A stretch of DNA of 64,000 nt, taken from positions 5,270,001 to 5,334,000 of the forward strand of contig NZ_CP010797.1 of NCBI RefSeq assembly GCF_000954115.1, written 5' to 3'. This document shows, one piece after another, positions 18,259 through 29,479 of the stretch. Made by a program: the position numbers and the translations under genes. The notes under the pieces are model-generated. The model worked only from the letters and a program-made list of their open reading frames with translations. It had not been told where the DNA came from and ran no database searches. Position 1 is the stretch's first letter. Each line of letters begins with the position of its first letter. The stretch is from Rhodococcus sp. B7740 (GTDB lineage: Bacteria > Actinomycetota > Actinomycetes > Mycobacteriales > Mycobacteriaceae).

Positions 18259-19947
18259 ATGAAAGCCAAGCTATTTCGGGCACTGGTCCCGATCGCGGTG
18301 GCCGTGACCACCGTAGGACTGGTGGCGGGGTGCAGCTCCGGCGACACCGGGCCCAACGCCGATGCGCCTGCGTCGTTCGAGAGCGGAGCGCAGATAAACC
18401 CGCATCCGATCACCGATCTGCAGCAGGGCGGGAACATGAACTTCCCGCTCACGCAGGTGACTGCCAATTACAACTACTACCAAATCGACGGCACAACGGT
18501 CGATACCTCGCGGTTCTACGCCGCGCTGATGCCGAGGTCGTTCACCGCCGCAGCCGACGCGAGTCTGACGGTGGACACGGACTTCTTCACCGACATCACC
18601 GAGTCGGAGGTCGACGGAAAGCAGGTCATCACCTACAACATCAATCCCAAGGCCAAGTGGAGCAGCGGGAGGTCGCTGGACTACACCGACCTCGTGGCAA
18701 CGTGGACCGCGAACAGCGGGAAGGACCCGGCGTACGAGGCTTCATCCACGGCCGGGTACGACAAGGTCGAATCCGTCGTGCGCGGCGAGAACGACCAACA
18801 GGTGATTCTGACGTTCACGGAGAAGTTTGCCGACTGGCCATCGCTGTACTCCCCGCTGATGCCCGCAGAGTCGGTGAATACCGTCGACGCCTTCAACACG
18901 GGATCGGTGAGCACGATGCCTGCCACCGCAGGCCCGTTCCGTATCCGGACCATCGAGCCCGGGGGTAAACGCATGATTGCGGAGCGCAACCCTGATTGGT
19001 GGGGCGAAAACCCAGCGGTGCTCGACACCATCACGTTCCTGCCACTCGATTCGACGGCCTCCGTCGGCGCGTTGCAGAGTGGCGAGATCGATTACTACGA
19101 ATTGGGTAGCAGCGCTGACGCATTCAAGGTCGCGCGGGGTATCCCGAACATCGACCTGCGGCAGAGCCTGGGTCCGCAGTACCGCCATTTCGATTTCAAC
19201 GGCGCGCCCGGGCGCATCACGTCGGACAAGGCGGTCCGGTTGGCTCTGATGAAGGCGATCGACCGCGATTACCTGGCCACCTCGCAGCTCGGCCAGATCA
19301 CCTCGAACCCGACGGTGCTGAACAACCACATTTTCGTCGACGGCCAGAAAGGTTACCAGGCGAACAACGGCGACGTCACGTTCGACCCGGAGAAGGCGAA
19401 GTCCGAACTCGAGGCCGCCGGATGGACGATGAACGGCGAGTTCCGCTCCAAGGACGGACAGCAACTCGATCTGCACGACATCATTCCGGCGGACACCCCG
19501 AATGCGACGCAGGAAGCGCAGATCATCCAGCAGAACCTCAAGGCTGTCGGCGCCAACCTCATCATCGACGCAGTGCCGTCCGACGACTTCTTCGAGAAGT
19601 ACATCCTGGTCGGCGCATTCGATGTCACCCACTTCACCTGGGAGGGAACGCCGTACACCTCCAGCAGTGACGGCATCTTCCGCCTGACGCCCGGCAGTAC
19701 GCTGCAGAATTACGGTCAGGTCGGGTCCGAGGAGATCAACGGATTGCTCGACACGGCGGCCGGCGAGCTCGACGACGACGCACGTTTTGCCGACTACAAC
19801 GAGGCAGACAAGGCGATCTGGGCGGAGGGGCACAGCCTCACGATGTTCCAGCGTCCGTCGACGTACGCGACCAAGTCGAATCTCGCGAACTTCGGCGCTC
19901 CGGGATTCGGTGACCTCGATATGTCGAAGGTCGGGTTCCTGAAATAG
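18259..19947 (+). CDS. ABC transporter substrate-binding lipoprotein, SBP family 5
   Basis: 562 residues from the ATG at 18259 (GAAAGGTG site). Lipobox L-V-A-G-C at Cys25. The body is the large SBP_bac_5 fold that binds peptides, nickel chelates, opines or sugars. Recognisable parts are Y-N-I-N-P-K-A-K-W-S-S-G-R and L-D-Y-T-D-L-V-A-T-W near 135-155, and R-L-A-L-M-K-A-I-D-R near 330. It receives substrate outside the membrane and delivers it to the two permeases upstream. Last gene of the operon. Substrate not assignable. Confidence 0.88.
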   Translation: MKAKLFRALVPIAVAVTTVGLVAGCSSGDTGPNADAPASFESGAQINPHPITDLQQGGNMNFPLTQVTANYNYYQIDGTTVDTSRFYAALMPRSFTAAADASLTVDTDFFTDITESEVDGKQVITYNINPKAKWSSGRSLDYTDLVATWTANSGKDPAYEASSTAGYDKVESVVRGENDQQVILTFTEKFADWPSLYSPLMPAESVNTVDAFNTGSVSTMPATAGPFRIRTIEPGGKRMIAERNPDWWGENPAVLDTITFLPLDSTASVGALQSGEIDYYELGSSADAFKVARGIPNIDLRQSLGPQYRHFDFNGAPGRITSDKAVRLALMKAIDRDYLATSQLGQITSNPTVLNNHIFVDGQKGYQANNGDVTFDPEKAKSELEAAGWTMNGEFRSKDGQQLDLHDIIPADTPNATQEAQIIQQNLKAVGANLIIDAVPSDDFFEKYILVGAFDVTHFTWEGTPYTSSSDGIFRLTPGSTLQNYGQVGSEEINGLLDTAAGELDDDARFADYNEADKAIWAEGHSLTMFQRPSTYATKSNLANFGAPGFGDLDMSKVGFLK

Positions 19948-19988
19948 CTCACGGTCTCGGATATCCGGTCGGTGCCGCGGCAGCCACG

Positions 19989-20600
19989 TTGGTTGTCGCG
20001 GCATCGACCGTTGTCGTGATCGCACCGCTGAGTTTCTTCGTTGCGCTCGTCGTCCTCGTCTGGACGGGTTGGTCGGTGGCGTGCGCTCTCCTGTCCGGGC
20101 GATCAGCACAGACAACGACCGCCCGAACCACAGTGCGGCGAGTTCGGTTTCAGCACCGCATGCGGTCGCGAGGTTACCTGGAGGTCCACGAGAAGACAGG
20201 GCGGGCCTGGTATCCCGTCTACTTCCACACCGGGCTGCTGGCGATCGTTCCCGACGCCGCCGCGAGCGTGAGCAGGTCGATCTTCGGTCGGCGTGCTGTC
20301 GTCGTGGAACCGGGGATTCTCGCCGTGCCGTCGGGGCGGCGTCGCACGTCGTTACCTCCCGGCACACCCCTCGATGCCCCTCGCCTCAACGACGTCGATC
20401 TGCGTACGCGCAGTGAAAGATTCGGATCGCTGCGCCGCCGAATCATGCTCGACGCCCCTGCCGCAGTGGCCGGCCCGTTCATCGGTCTGCTGTGGCTGGT
20501 CGTCGACGGCGGGGGATTCGCCGAGTTCGTAGCCGTCACCGTTCTGGCTGCGGTCACTGCGCTCTGGTGGTCGGCGATCGGTGGAAGCGATCCCAGCTGA
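19989..20600 (+). CDS. Hypothetical membrane protein
   Basis: 203 residues from a TTG at 19989. The frame is open to the 3' end of the previous gene with no better start, so the exact N-terminus is unsure. There are two hydrophobic segments near the N-terminus (about 3-35) and a pair near the C-terminus (about 155-197), with an Arg-rich soluble stretch between (R-V-R-F-Q-H-R-M-R-S-R-G-Y-L-E-V-H). No recognised family. Confidence 0.6.
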   Translation: MVVAASTVVVIAPLSFFVALVVLVWTGWSVACALLSGRSAQTTTARTTVRRVRFQHRMRSRGYLEVHEKTGRAWYPVYFHTGLLAIVPDAAASVSRSIFGRRAVVVEPGILAVPSGRRRTSLPPGTPLDAPRLNDVDLRTRSERFGSLRRRIMLDAPAAVAGPFIGLLWLVVDGGGFAEFVAVTVLAAVTALWWSAIGGSDPS

Positions 20601-20694
20601 GCCGTCCTGCCGGGTACTTCGTCCGACGCATGTTCGTAACTGCCGAGAAACACCCCCGGTCTACGTTCGAGATTCGGACAATTCAGGAGGCATC

Positions 20695-22056
20695 ATGGCG
20701 CGGTCGATGGCGGAGCAGGCAGCGGAGACGATCACCAAGGGAATCGGTCGACGTGGATTCATCCAGGCGGTGGCGGCATTGGGCGCAGGCGTCGGAATCG
20801 CCGGAACGGCAGCTTGTTCGTCGTCGTCGTCGTCGTCCACCGCCGCCGCGAGTTCGTCGGCACCTGCACCGGTCGGCATTCTTCAGCCCGGATCAGGCGA
20901 CATCTCCGGCGATCACTATCTGAGTTCCGAAGTCGACAAGGTCCTGTGGGGGTACGTCCCGACGGTCGAGTCCGAGTCGGTGCTGCAGATGAAGTCCGGC
21001 GAGACGGTGACCATCGACGCGCTCAGCCACGAAGGAATTCTCGAAGATCAGGGTCGCGATCCCGTCGAATTCTTCGGTGGCAAGGGCGTATCGGAATCCG
21101 ACGTGCTGCAGGACGCCATCGACATCGCCGGCGGATACGACCGCACGGTCCGTAACTTCGACGTCGACGGCCCTCATGTGGTGACGGGTCCGGTGTTCGT
21201 CGAGGGTGCGCAGCGCGGGGATGTACTCAAGATCGAGACGCTCGAGGCGATCCCACGCGTTCCGTACGGTGTGGTGTCGAGCAGGCACGGCAAGGGCTCC
21301 CTGACGGTCACTGCGTCCGGTGAGGCTCCTGCGGGCATCAGCCTGGACGAGGTGATGCCTCCGATCGCAAGCGACGGCAGGACCTCGGGTGACCCGACGC
21401 AGTACGGCAATATCTCCACGTTCACCGCCGTCGAGGACGGGCAGGGTGTGATGCGGTACGGCGATGCGGCCGTACGCTTTCCGCTGCGTCCCTTCATGGG
21501 CATGATGGGTGTTGCCTTCGCCAGCGACCCGGGCCTGACGTCACCGAATGCGAATTCGATTCCCCCGACGCTCGGCGGCGGCAACATCGATGTCGGCCTG
21601 CTCGGCGTCGGGTCGACGTTCTACCTCCCGGTGTTCGCAGAGGGTGCGTTGTTCTACGTCGGCGATCCGCACATGGCGATGGGCGACGGAGAGGTCGCGC
21701 TGACGGCGATGGAAGGTTCCCTGCGCGGCACCTTCCGCCTGACGGTGTGCAAGGCGGGCAGCGGGGATGCGCCGTCCGTCGCGTACTCGTATCCCTTTGC
21801 CGAGAACGAGGATTCATGGATTCCGATCGGCCTGTCCGATCCGGACGGTGCCGTCGGTGGTCAGAGTTCGGACCTGAACGCAGCCATGCGTCGGGCAGTG
21901 GTCAACGCGCTCGACTTCCTCGAGACCGACCTCGGCATGGACCGGGCGACGGCCTATGCCTACCTTTCCGCGGCCGCCAACTTCACCGTTTCGCAGGTGG
22001 TCGACAAGACGGTAGGCGTGCACGGCCAGATCTCGAAGGCGCACTTCGATCGGTAG
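20695..22056 (+). CDS. Exported acetamidase/formamidase family protein
   Basis: 453 residues from the ATG at 20695, preceded by GGAGG. The N-terminus has a twin-arginine motif (R19-R20-G-F-I-Q), a hydrophobic stretch, and a Cys41 followed by a Ser run, so it looks like a Tat-exported lipoprotein. The mature part matches the FmdA/AmdA fold: S-H-E-G-I near 115, G-P-V-F-V-E-G-A-Q-R-G-D-V-L-K-I near 165, then G-N-I-D-V-G-L-L-G-V-G near 297 and M-A-M-G-D-G-E near 328. Family members hydrolyse short amides to ammonia and acid, usually in the cytoplasm. The exported location is unusual. The Ser run is encoded by a TCG microsatellite (about 20818-20838). Confidence 0.82.
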   Translation: MARSMAEQAAETITKGIGRRGFIQAVAALGAGVGIAGTAACSSSSSSSTAAASSSAPAPVGILQPGSGDISGDHYLSSEVDKVLWGYVPTVESESVLQMKSGETVTIDALSHEGILEDQGRDPVEFFGGKGVSESDVLQDAIDIAGGYDRTVRNFDVDGPHVVTGPVFVEGAQRGDVLKIETLEAIPRVPYGVVSSRHGKGSLTVTASGEAPAGISLDEVMPPIASDGRTSGDPTQYGNISTFTAVEDGQGVMRYGDAAVRFPLRPFMGMMGVAFASDPGLTSPNANSIPPTLGGGNIDVGLLGVGSTFYLPVFAEGALFYVGDPHMAMGDGEVALTAMEGSLRGTFRLTVCKAGSGDAPSVAYSYPFAENEDSWIPIGLSDPDGAVGGQSSDLNAAMRRAVVNALDFLETDLGMDRATAYAYLSAAANFTVSQVVDKTVGVHGQISKAHFDR

Positions 22057-22058
22057 GA

Positions 22059-22128
22059 GTGCGCCTTCGGCGCAGTGGCGCGAACAAGTGCCCTCCGCGG
22101 CACCTGGGCACGCCACTGCCGAAGGCAC
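22059..22128. terminator. Large imperfect stem-loop between convergent genes
   Basis: The left arm 22059-22080 pairs with the right arm 22111-22128 through GTGC, CCTTCGGC and CAGTGGCG blocks, with two GC bulges on the left side. An inner TGCC/GGCA pair extends it. It lies between the acetamidase stop and the convergent TetR stop, so it probably terminates both. Confidence 0.6.
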
Positions 22129-22129
22129 C

Positions 22130-22747
22130 TCAGCGGTGTGCCGTCGCGATGAAATGACGTGTTGCGGCGTCGACGATGTCGGCAGGGGCGATGTCGATTT
22201 CGTCGTTCAACCACGCGATGACCAGTTCGGCGAGTCCGCCGATGAACAGCAGGCCGTTGATCTCGGATTGTGGTTGCGGCCAGGCCTGTTCGCCGAACAG
22301 TTCGCGTGACTGCTCGGCCACCAGATGGGCGAACGCGCGCATGGACTTTCTTCGATAATCCCGCAGTGAGTCGACGGCCAGTGACTCGATCATCGCGACG
22401 CGTCCCTTGCGGCGGTCGTCGGTGAGCACGCCGACGAACGCGGCGATGGCGTTGCGCACCTGTTCCTCGACGGTGGGGGCCGGGGAGTGCAACGCGTCCA
22501 TAGCCGCTGCCCGGATCTCGTCGGATACCGACTCCACCACCTTCTCGAGCAAATCCTCTTTGCCGGAGAAGCTTTGGTAGAAGTAGCGCTCGGTCAGTTT
22601 CGCCTCCGCGCAGATCGCGGTCATGGTCGTGTTCTGGGCACCGGCCGTGGAGAACACTTCGAGTCCGGCTTCGAGCAACCGCGCGCGACGGTCGGCGGTG
22701 CGGTCGTCGGCACTCATGCCGTTGTACCTGCGCGTCGGGGAAGCCAT
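22130..22747 (-). CDS. TetR family transcriptional regulator
   Basis: 205 residues from the ATG at 22747. The N-terminal helix-turn-helix is typical: R-R-A-R-L-L-E-A-G-L-E-V-F, then T-T-M-T-A-I-C-A-E-A-K-L-T-E-R-Y-F-Y near 42-60. The C-terminal part is a helical ligand-binding domain of unknown ligand. It is divergent from the P450 gene. The 85-base gap holds a 24-bp inverted repeat, so it probably represses the P450 and possibly itself. Confidence 0.9.
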   Translation of the reverse strand: MASPTRRYNGMSADDRTADRRARLLEAGLEVFSTAGAQNTTMTAICAEAKLTERYFYQSFSGKEDLLEKVVESVSDEIRAAAMDALHSPAPTVEEQVRNAIAAFVGVLTDDRRKGRVAMIESLAVDSLRDYRRKSMRAFAHLVAEQSRELFGEQAWPQPQSEINGLLFIGGLAELVIAWLNDEIDIAPADIVDAATRHFIATAHR

Positions 22748-22793
22748 GGGTAGATCTTGACAGAGGAAGCAGGTGTGACGCAGACTACATCCC

Positions 22794-22817
22794 ATCTGAC
22801 AGGACGCTCTGTCAGAT
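22794..22817. promoter_or_regulatory. Probable TetR operator in front of the P450
   Basis: ATCTGACAG-N6-CTGTCAGAT is a perfect 9-bp inverted repeat. It sits between the divergent TetR and P450 genes, ending 15 bases before the P450 start, where a bound repressor would block transcription or initiation. A related half-site (TTGACAG) lies at about 22757. Assignment to this TetR is inferred from position. Confidence 0.65.
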
Positions 22818-22832
22818 TGACGGAGGTCGACA

Positions 22833-24185
22833 ATGGCACGTGCTCTGGCTGCTCCACCTGCTGATTCAGCGCTCCAACCGGTATACGGTGACGGCGGCAT
22901 ACCCGTCGTGGGGCACACACTCGAATACATCCGAGACCCCCTGAAACTGCTCGGCAGTCGGTGGGAGAAGTACGGCGAGGTGTCGTGGCTGACGATGGCC
23001 GGGCAGAAGTGGATCACCGTTCTCGGTCCGGACGCATGCCAGGAGGTGTTGCAGAACGCCGACAAGGCGTTTGCGAACGGTGACGGCTGGTCGCTGCTGA
23101 TCGGCCCGTTCTTCCACGGTGGGTTGATGCTGCTGGACTCCGACGAGCACCTGAAGCACCGACGAATCATGCAGCAGGCCTTCACGAGGGATCGGCTCAC
23201 CAAATCCGTCGAGGCGTTGAATCCTGTCACCGCAACCGGTTTGGACGCGTGGCAGGGCGGGCGCGACGTCCAGGTCTACCCGGCGCTCAAAGCGTTGACC
23301 CTGGAGGTGGCGACGAGCATCTTCATGGGCGGTGCCGAGGGCAGCACGGAAGCCGAGATAGCCGAGCTCAACTCGAGTTTCGTGGCGTGCGTTCAGGCTG
23401 CGACGTCGATCGTGCGCTATCGAGTTCCGGGAACGCGGTGGAAGCGTGGCCTCGATGGCCGCGCCATGCTCGAGCAGTTCTTCCGGCGCTACCTTCCGTC
23501 GCGGCGCGCCACCGAAACCGACGACCTGTTCTCGGTCCTGTGCCACATCGAGGGGAACGACGGCGAGCGATTCTCCGACGAGGAAGTGATCGACCACATG
23601 ATCTTCCTGCTGATGGCTGCGCACGACACGTCGACGATCACGCTGTCGACGATGATGCAGTACCTCGGGCAACACCCCGAGTGGCAGGACAAGTGCCGCG
23701 CGGAGTCCGAGGCCCTCGGCACCGATGCGCCGACGCTCGCGCAACTCGACGAACTGCACAGTGTCGATCTGGTGATGAAGGAATGTCTGCGGTTGGTCTC
23801 GCCCACTCCGGTGGTGGCGCGACGCGCTGTCAAAGACACCGAGGTGCAGGGGAGGTTCGTACCCGCGGGGACGTACGCGTCGGTCGCGCCGCACTTCACG
23901 CACCACATGGAGCAGTACTGGCCGGAACCCGAGAAGTTCGACCCCGGCCGGTTCGCCGACGACCGCCGAGAGGACAAGGTGCACCGCTACGCGTGGGAGC
24001 CGTTCGGCGGCGGAGTGCACAAGTGCATCGGCATGTTCTTCGCGGGTGCCGAGATCAAGACGATCATGCACCACCTGCTGCTGCGATTCGATTGGTCGGT
24101 CGATCCCGATTACGTTGCGCCGCTGAACTTCACGTCGCTGCCCTTCCCGGAGGACGGGCAGCCCGTGCAGCTACGAAAGCGCTAG
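22833..24185 (+). CDS. Cytochrome P450
   Basis: 450 residues, full length. Key parts are present: the I-helix oxygen-binding A-A-H-D-T-S at 262-267, the K-helix E-x-x-R (Glu317, Arg320), and the haem loop F-G-G-G-V-H-K-C-I-G with the thiolate ligand Cys398. No signal or membrane anchor is evident, so it is a soluble monooxygenase that needs ferredoxin and reductase encoded elsewhere. Probably regulated by the divergent TetR. The substrate is unknown. Its TAG stop shares the bases CTAG with the convergent hydrolase stop. Confidence 0.93.
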   Translation: MARALAAPPADSALQPVYGDGGIPVVGHTLEYIRDPLKLLGSRWEKYGEVSWLTMAGQKWITVLGPDACQEVLQNADKAFANGDGWSLLIGPFFHGGLMLLDSDEHLKHRRIMQQAFTRDRLTKSVEALNPVTATGLDAWQGGRDVQVYPALKALTLEVATSIFMGGAEGSTEAEIAELNSSFVACVQAATSIVRYRVPGTRWKRGLDGRAMLEQFFRRYLPSRRATETDDLFSVLCHIEGNDGERFSDEEVIDHMIFLLMAAHDTSTITLSTMMQYLGQHPEWQDKCRAESEALGTDAPTLAQLDELHSVDLVMKECLRLVSPTPVVARRAVKDTEVQGRFVPAGTYASVAPHFTHHMEQYWPEPEKFDPGRFADDRREDKVHRYAWEPFGGGVHKCIGMFFAGAEIKTIMHHLLLRFDWSVDPDYVAPLNFTSLPFPEDGQPVQLRKR

Positions 24186-25051
24186 ATCTTTCCGGCGCGG
24201 TCGGTGAGCCAGCCGATGATGTTCGCGGTGACCTCGTCCCGGTTCGTCTCGTTGAGGATTTCGTGGCGGGCACCGGGGTAGAGGGTGACCGTGACGTCGC
24301 TCATGCCGGCCTCGCGATATCGGGAGGCGAGGGTTTCGATCAACTGGCCTCCGCCCGCGAGCGGATCGTCGGTTCCCGACGTGATCAGGAGTGGCAGGTC
24401 GGAGCGGATCTGCTCGAGGTTGTGTGGATCGGCGAGCTTGTCGGCCTCACCGAACAAGGCAGGGACCGTCGACTCGGGGAGGTCGAAGCCGCACAGCGGG
24501 TCGGAGACGTAGGCATCGACTTCGGCCTCGTCGCGTGAGAGCCACTCGTATCCGGTGCGGTGCTCGAAGGCGGCGTTGAACACGCTCAGGTCGCCGGCGG
24601 GGGCGTCGGCCATGCCGGCCGCGAGGATGTCGAGCGTGGTCGAACCCGACAGCACCACGCCCTCGTAGAGATCCGAGCGCTCGATCAGAACATGCTGCGC
24701 AGCAAAGGATCCCATCGAATGTGCGAACAGGAACAGTGGCAGGTCCGGGTACTCGTTCAGCAGCGCTTCGCCGAGTTGCTCGATGTCGGCCCACAACCCG
24801 GCGAACGCGGCTGCCCCGAAGTCGCCCGGTGTGTCGACGATCGACTCTCCGTGGCCGCGATGATCGGAGGCGACGACGTGGAATCCGGCGTCGTTCAGTG
24901 CAGCGGCGAAGCGGGCGTAGCGGCTGCCGTGTTCGGCGAGTCCGTGCGCGATCTGTACGACGCCGCGAGCCGGATCGACGGACGTGGTCCAGGTGTAGGT
25001 GCTGATCTCGATGTCGTCCTGCTTGGATACGAACGACGAAGCGTTGGCCAC
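24182..25051 (-). CDS. Alpha/beta hydrolase, monoacylglycerol-lipase type
   Basis: 289 residues from the GTG at 25051, which has a perfect GAGGAG site 7 bases upstream. The motifs follow the serine-hydrolase lysophospholipase family (Hydrolase_4): Q-I-A-H-G-L-A-E-H-G-S-R-Y near 33, D-H-R-G-H-G-E-S near 63, nucleophile F-A-H-S-M-G-S near 107, Asp in S-G-T-D-D-P-L-A near 240 and His in G-A-R-H-E-I-L-N-E near 268. It hydrolyses an ester such as a monoacylglycerol. In line behind the small ABM gene (47-base gap). Confidence 0.88.
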   Translation of the reverse strand: MANASSFVSKQDDIEISTYTWTTSVDPARGVVQIAHGLAEHGSRYARFAAALNDAGFHVVASDHRGHGESIVDTPGDFGAAAFAGLWADIEQLGEALLNEYPDLPLFLFAHSMGSFAAQHVLIERSDLYEGVVLSGSTTLDILAAGMADAPAGDLSVFNAAFEHRTGYEWLSRDEAEVDAYVSDPLCGFDLPESTVPALFGEADKLADPHNLEQIRSDLPLLITSGTDDPLAGGGQLIETLASRYREAGMSDVTVTLYPGARHEILNETNRDEVTANIIGWLTDRAGKI

Positions 25052-25098
25052 GACTATCTCCTCGAAACGGCGATGGGAACGAGACTCGAACCTATCTC

Positions 25099-25395
25099 CT
25101 ATGCGTTCTCCATCGGGTCGAAATGCGAGACGACGGGGAACGGCTCGTAGAAGTGATGCAGCAGCGTCTTCCACTCCTGGTACCGGTCTGACTTCCTGAA
25201 GCCCTCGGTGTGGTCTTCGAGGCGTTCCCATTCCACCAGCAGAAGATAGACATCGGGCTGCTCGATGCCCCGCGACAGTGTCAGATTCACGAACCCCGGC
25301 ATCGAGGAAATGATCGATTTCGCGTCGGCGAAGGCGGCCTCGAAATCGTCGGTTCGGTGGGGAATGACGTGCAGCAGGGCGTGTTCGATGATCAT
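25099..25395 (-). CDS. Antibiotic biosynthesis monooxygenase (ABM) domain protein
   Basis: 98 residues. It is a single dimeric ferredoxin-like ABM domain: H-V-I-P-H-R-T-D-D-F-E-A-A-F, then M-P-G-F-V-N-L-T-L-S-R-G, L-L-V-E-W-E-R-L-E-D-H-T and F-R-K-S-D-R-Y-Q-E-W. Members include quinone-forming monooxygenases and haem-degrading enzymes, but many are of unknown role. It precedes the hydrolase gene on the same strand. Confidence 0.82.
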   Translation of the reverse strand: MIIEHALLHVIPHRTDDFEAAFADAKSIISSMPGFVNLTLSRGIEQPDVYLLLVEWERLEDHTEGFRKSDRYQEWKTLLHHFYEPFPVVSHFDPMENA

Positions 25396-25428
25396 CGAGA
25401 CAGTATGGCCATGCTTCGAACGACGAAA

Positions 25429-25453
25429 CTCCCCGGGCAGCGCGCCCGGGGAG
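25429..25453 (-). terminator. Terminator behind the aldehyde dehydrogenase
   Basis: Perfect 10-bp stem CTCCCCGGGC / GCCCGGGGAG with a 5-base loop, starting 15 bases after the aldehyde dehydrogenase stop. On the minus strand it is followed by TTT. It separates that gene from the downstream ABM-hydrolase pair. Confidence 0.7.
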
Positions 25454-25468
25454 CATCTACGGTGCCGC

Positions 25469-26845
25469 TTACTTCGCGGAGACGCGGACCAGTTTCTTGT
25501 TCACGAACTCGTCCATGCCCCACGGTCCCAGCTCACGGCCGACGCCGGAGCGCTTGACGCCGCCGAACGGCAGGCCCGGCAGGGTGGTGCCGTGCTCGTT
25601 GACGAAGGCCATACCGACCTCGAGCTGCTCGGCCACGTCGCGGGCCTTGTCCAGATCGGCGCTCCACACCGAGCCGCTCAGGCCGTAGGCCGAGGAGTTC
25701 GCCAATTCGATTGCCTGCTGCGGGCTTTCGACCTTGTAGATCACTGCGGCCGGTCCGAACAGCTCTTCGCTGTACGCACGCATGTCGGGGGTGACGTCGG
25801 TCAGTAGCGTGGGCTGCACGAAAGCACCCGGTCCGTCGATCTTCTTGCCGCCGGTGAGCAGTGTCGCGCCCTTGGCGACGGCGTCGTCGATCTGCTCGAT
25901 CAACGTGTCGGCCGCTGTCTGTGACGACAGTGGGCCGAGCGTGGTGTTCGCGTCCAGCGGGTCGCCGGTCTGCACGGCCTCGAACGAGGCGGTGAGCTTG
26001 GTGACGAAGTCGTCGTAGTGCTCCTCGGCGACGAGGATGCGCTTGGCGGCGTTGCAGGCCTGACCTGCGTTGGAGAGTCGCGCCCTGGTCGCGGACTCGA
26101 CTGTTGCATCCATGTCGTCGGAGTCGAGCATGATGAACACGTCCGATCCGCCCAGTTCCAGGACGACCTTCTTGAGGTTGCGTCCTGCTGTTTCGGCAAC
26201 GGACGTTCCGGCTCGCTCGCTACCGGTGAGCGAGACGCCCTGCACGCGTGGATCGGCGATCATATCGGCGATCTGCTCGTTGGTCGCGAAGATGTTGATG
26301 TACGCGTCCTGGGGGAGTCCGGCCTGCTGGAAGATCTCCTCCATCAGCAGCGCCGACTGCGGGCAGTTGGGTGCGTGCTTGAGCAGAATCGTGTTGCCCA
26401 CCATCAGGTTCGGGCCGGCGAACCGAGCCACCTGGTAGTAGGGGAAGTTCCACGGCATCACGCCGACGAGCGCGCCGACCGGCTTGCGCTGCAGCACAGT
26501 GTCTTCCGCACCGGGTACGTCGAGCTTCTCGTCCTCGAGCAGAGCGGGGCCGTTGTCGGCGTAGTAGCGGTAGATGTTCGACGACAACTCCACCTCACCC
26601 TGGGATTCGGTGAGTGGCTTGCCCATTTCGAGTGAGATGGTCCTGGCCAGTTCGTCGGAGCGTTCGGTGTAGAGGTCGGCGACCTTGTGCAGAATTTCGG
26701 CGCGATGCTTCGGTGAGGTCTTGCGCCACGTCCGGAATCCGGCGTCTGCGTCGGCGAGCGCGCGCTCGACACCGGCCGAGTCGAGGGTTTCGAATTCCTT
26801 GACGGTTGTGCCGTCGGCGGGATTGACAGTCTTGTAGGTCGTCAT
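25469..26845 (-). CDS. NAD(P)-dependent aldehyde dehydrogenase, succinate-semialdehyde type
   Basis: 458 residues from the ATG at 26845. Full-length ALDH: N-F-P-Y-Y-Q near 132, cofactor loop G-S-E-R-A-G-T near 212, general-base Glu in L-E-L-G-G-S-D near 233, and the nucleophile Cys264 in G-Q-A-C-N-A-A-K-R. The start V-N-P-A-D-G and the overall pattern fit succinate-semialdehyde dehydrogenases (GabD1 type), which feed succinate to the TCA cycle. Nearby isocitrate dehydrogenase is divergent, so a shared pathway is not implied. Exact aldehyde unproven. Confidence 0.85.
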   Translation of the reverse strand: MTTYKTVNPADGTTVKEFETLDSAGVERALADADAGFRTWRKTSPKHRAEILHKVADLYTERSDELARTISLEMGKPLTESQGEVELSSNIYRYYADNGPALLEDEKLDVPGAEDTVLQRKPVGALVGVMPWNFPYYQVARFAGPNLMVGNTILLKHAPNCPQSALLMEEIFQQAGLPQDAYINIFATNEQIADMIADPRVQGVSLTGSERAGTSVAETAGRNLKKVVLELGGSDVFIMLDSDDMDATVESATRARLSNAGQACNAAKRILVAEEHYDDFVTKLTASFEAVQTGDPLDANTTLGPLSSQTAADTLIEQIDDAVAKGATLLTGGKKIDGPGAFVQPTLLTDVTPDMRAYSEELFGPAAVIYKVESPQQAIELANSSAYGLSGSVWSADLDKARDVAEQLEVGMAFVNEHGTTLPGLPFGGVKRSGVGRELGPWGMDEFVNKKLVRVSAK

Positions 26846-26956
26846 GTGCTGTCCAACGGTCGGGATGGGGGTGGTTGTTCCTATCCGGGCAAATCGGATG
26901 CTGCGATGGTGGTCAGAGCCGGGGTGGCGGGAGTCGACGAAAACCATTGAGCGCCC

Positions 26957-26968
26957 TACCGGCCGGTA
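26957..26968. promoter_or_regulatory. 12-bp palindrome upstream of isocitrate dehydrogenase
   Basis: TACCGGCCGGTA is a perfect palindrome in the 240-base gap between the divergent aldehyde dehydrogenase (start 112 bases away) and isocitrate dehydrogenase (118 bases away). It could be an operator for either. No regulator gene is adjacent. Confidence 0.35.
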
Positions 26969-27085
26969 ACTTCCGGGCCCGAACCGAGTGATACCCCACT
27001 GGCAAGCACAGCGGCAGGTTCAAAGATTAAAGTCGACGGTGGACGCATCCAAAAGACGACGTTGAAACTGAGGCAAAGGCGAAAC

Positions 27086-29323
<2,238 letters not shown>

Positions 29324-29344
29324 TTTCTCTGACTCACCCCCCAT

Positions 29345-29397
29345 CGAATGAATGGTCCATTCACGCGCTCAGACGTTGTGAATGGGCCATTCATTCG
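29345..29397. repeat. Intergenic hairpin repeat, copy A
   Basis: Two 20-base arms, 29345-29364 and 29378-29397, form a stem that is fully paired in RNA (one G-U pair at 29356/29386) around the 13-base loop GCGCTCAGACGTT. It starts 21 bases after the isocitrate dehydrogenase stop, so it can act as a terminator. The loop and right arm recur 120 bases downstream (copy B), which marks it as a repeat family rather than a simple terminator. Confidence 0.8.
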
Positions 29398-29479
29398 TAT
29401 TGGGGTGCACCAGAATTCGTTCCACCACCCACCCCGTTCGGAGCCGGCCCCCGCCCACCCCGTTCGGATCAATGTGACT

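Noticed and set aside
25077..25105. GGTTCGAGTC on the minus strand, like a tRNA T-arm
   Set aside because: The flanking five-base arms do not pair, and there is no acceptor stem, anticodon arm or D-arm at the right distances. It is the 5' leader of the hydrolase gene.
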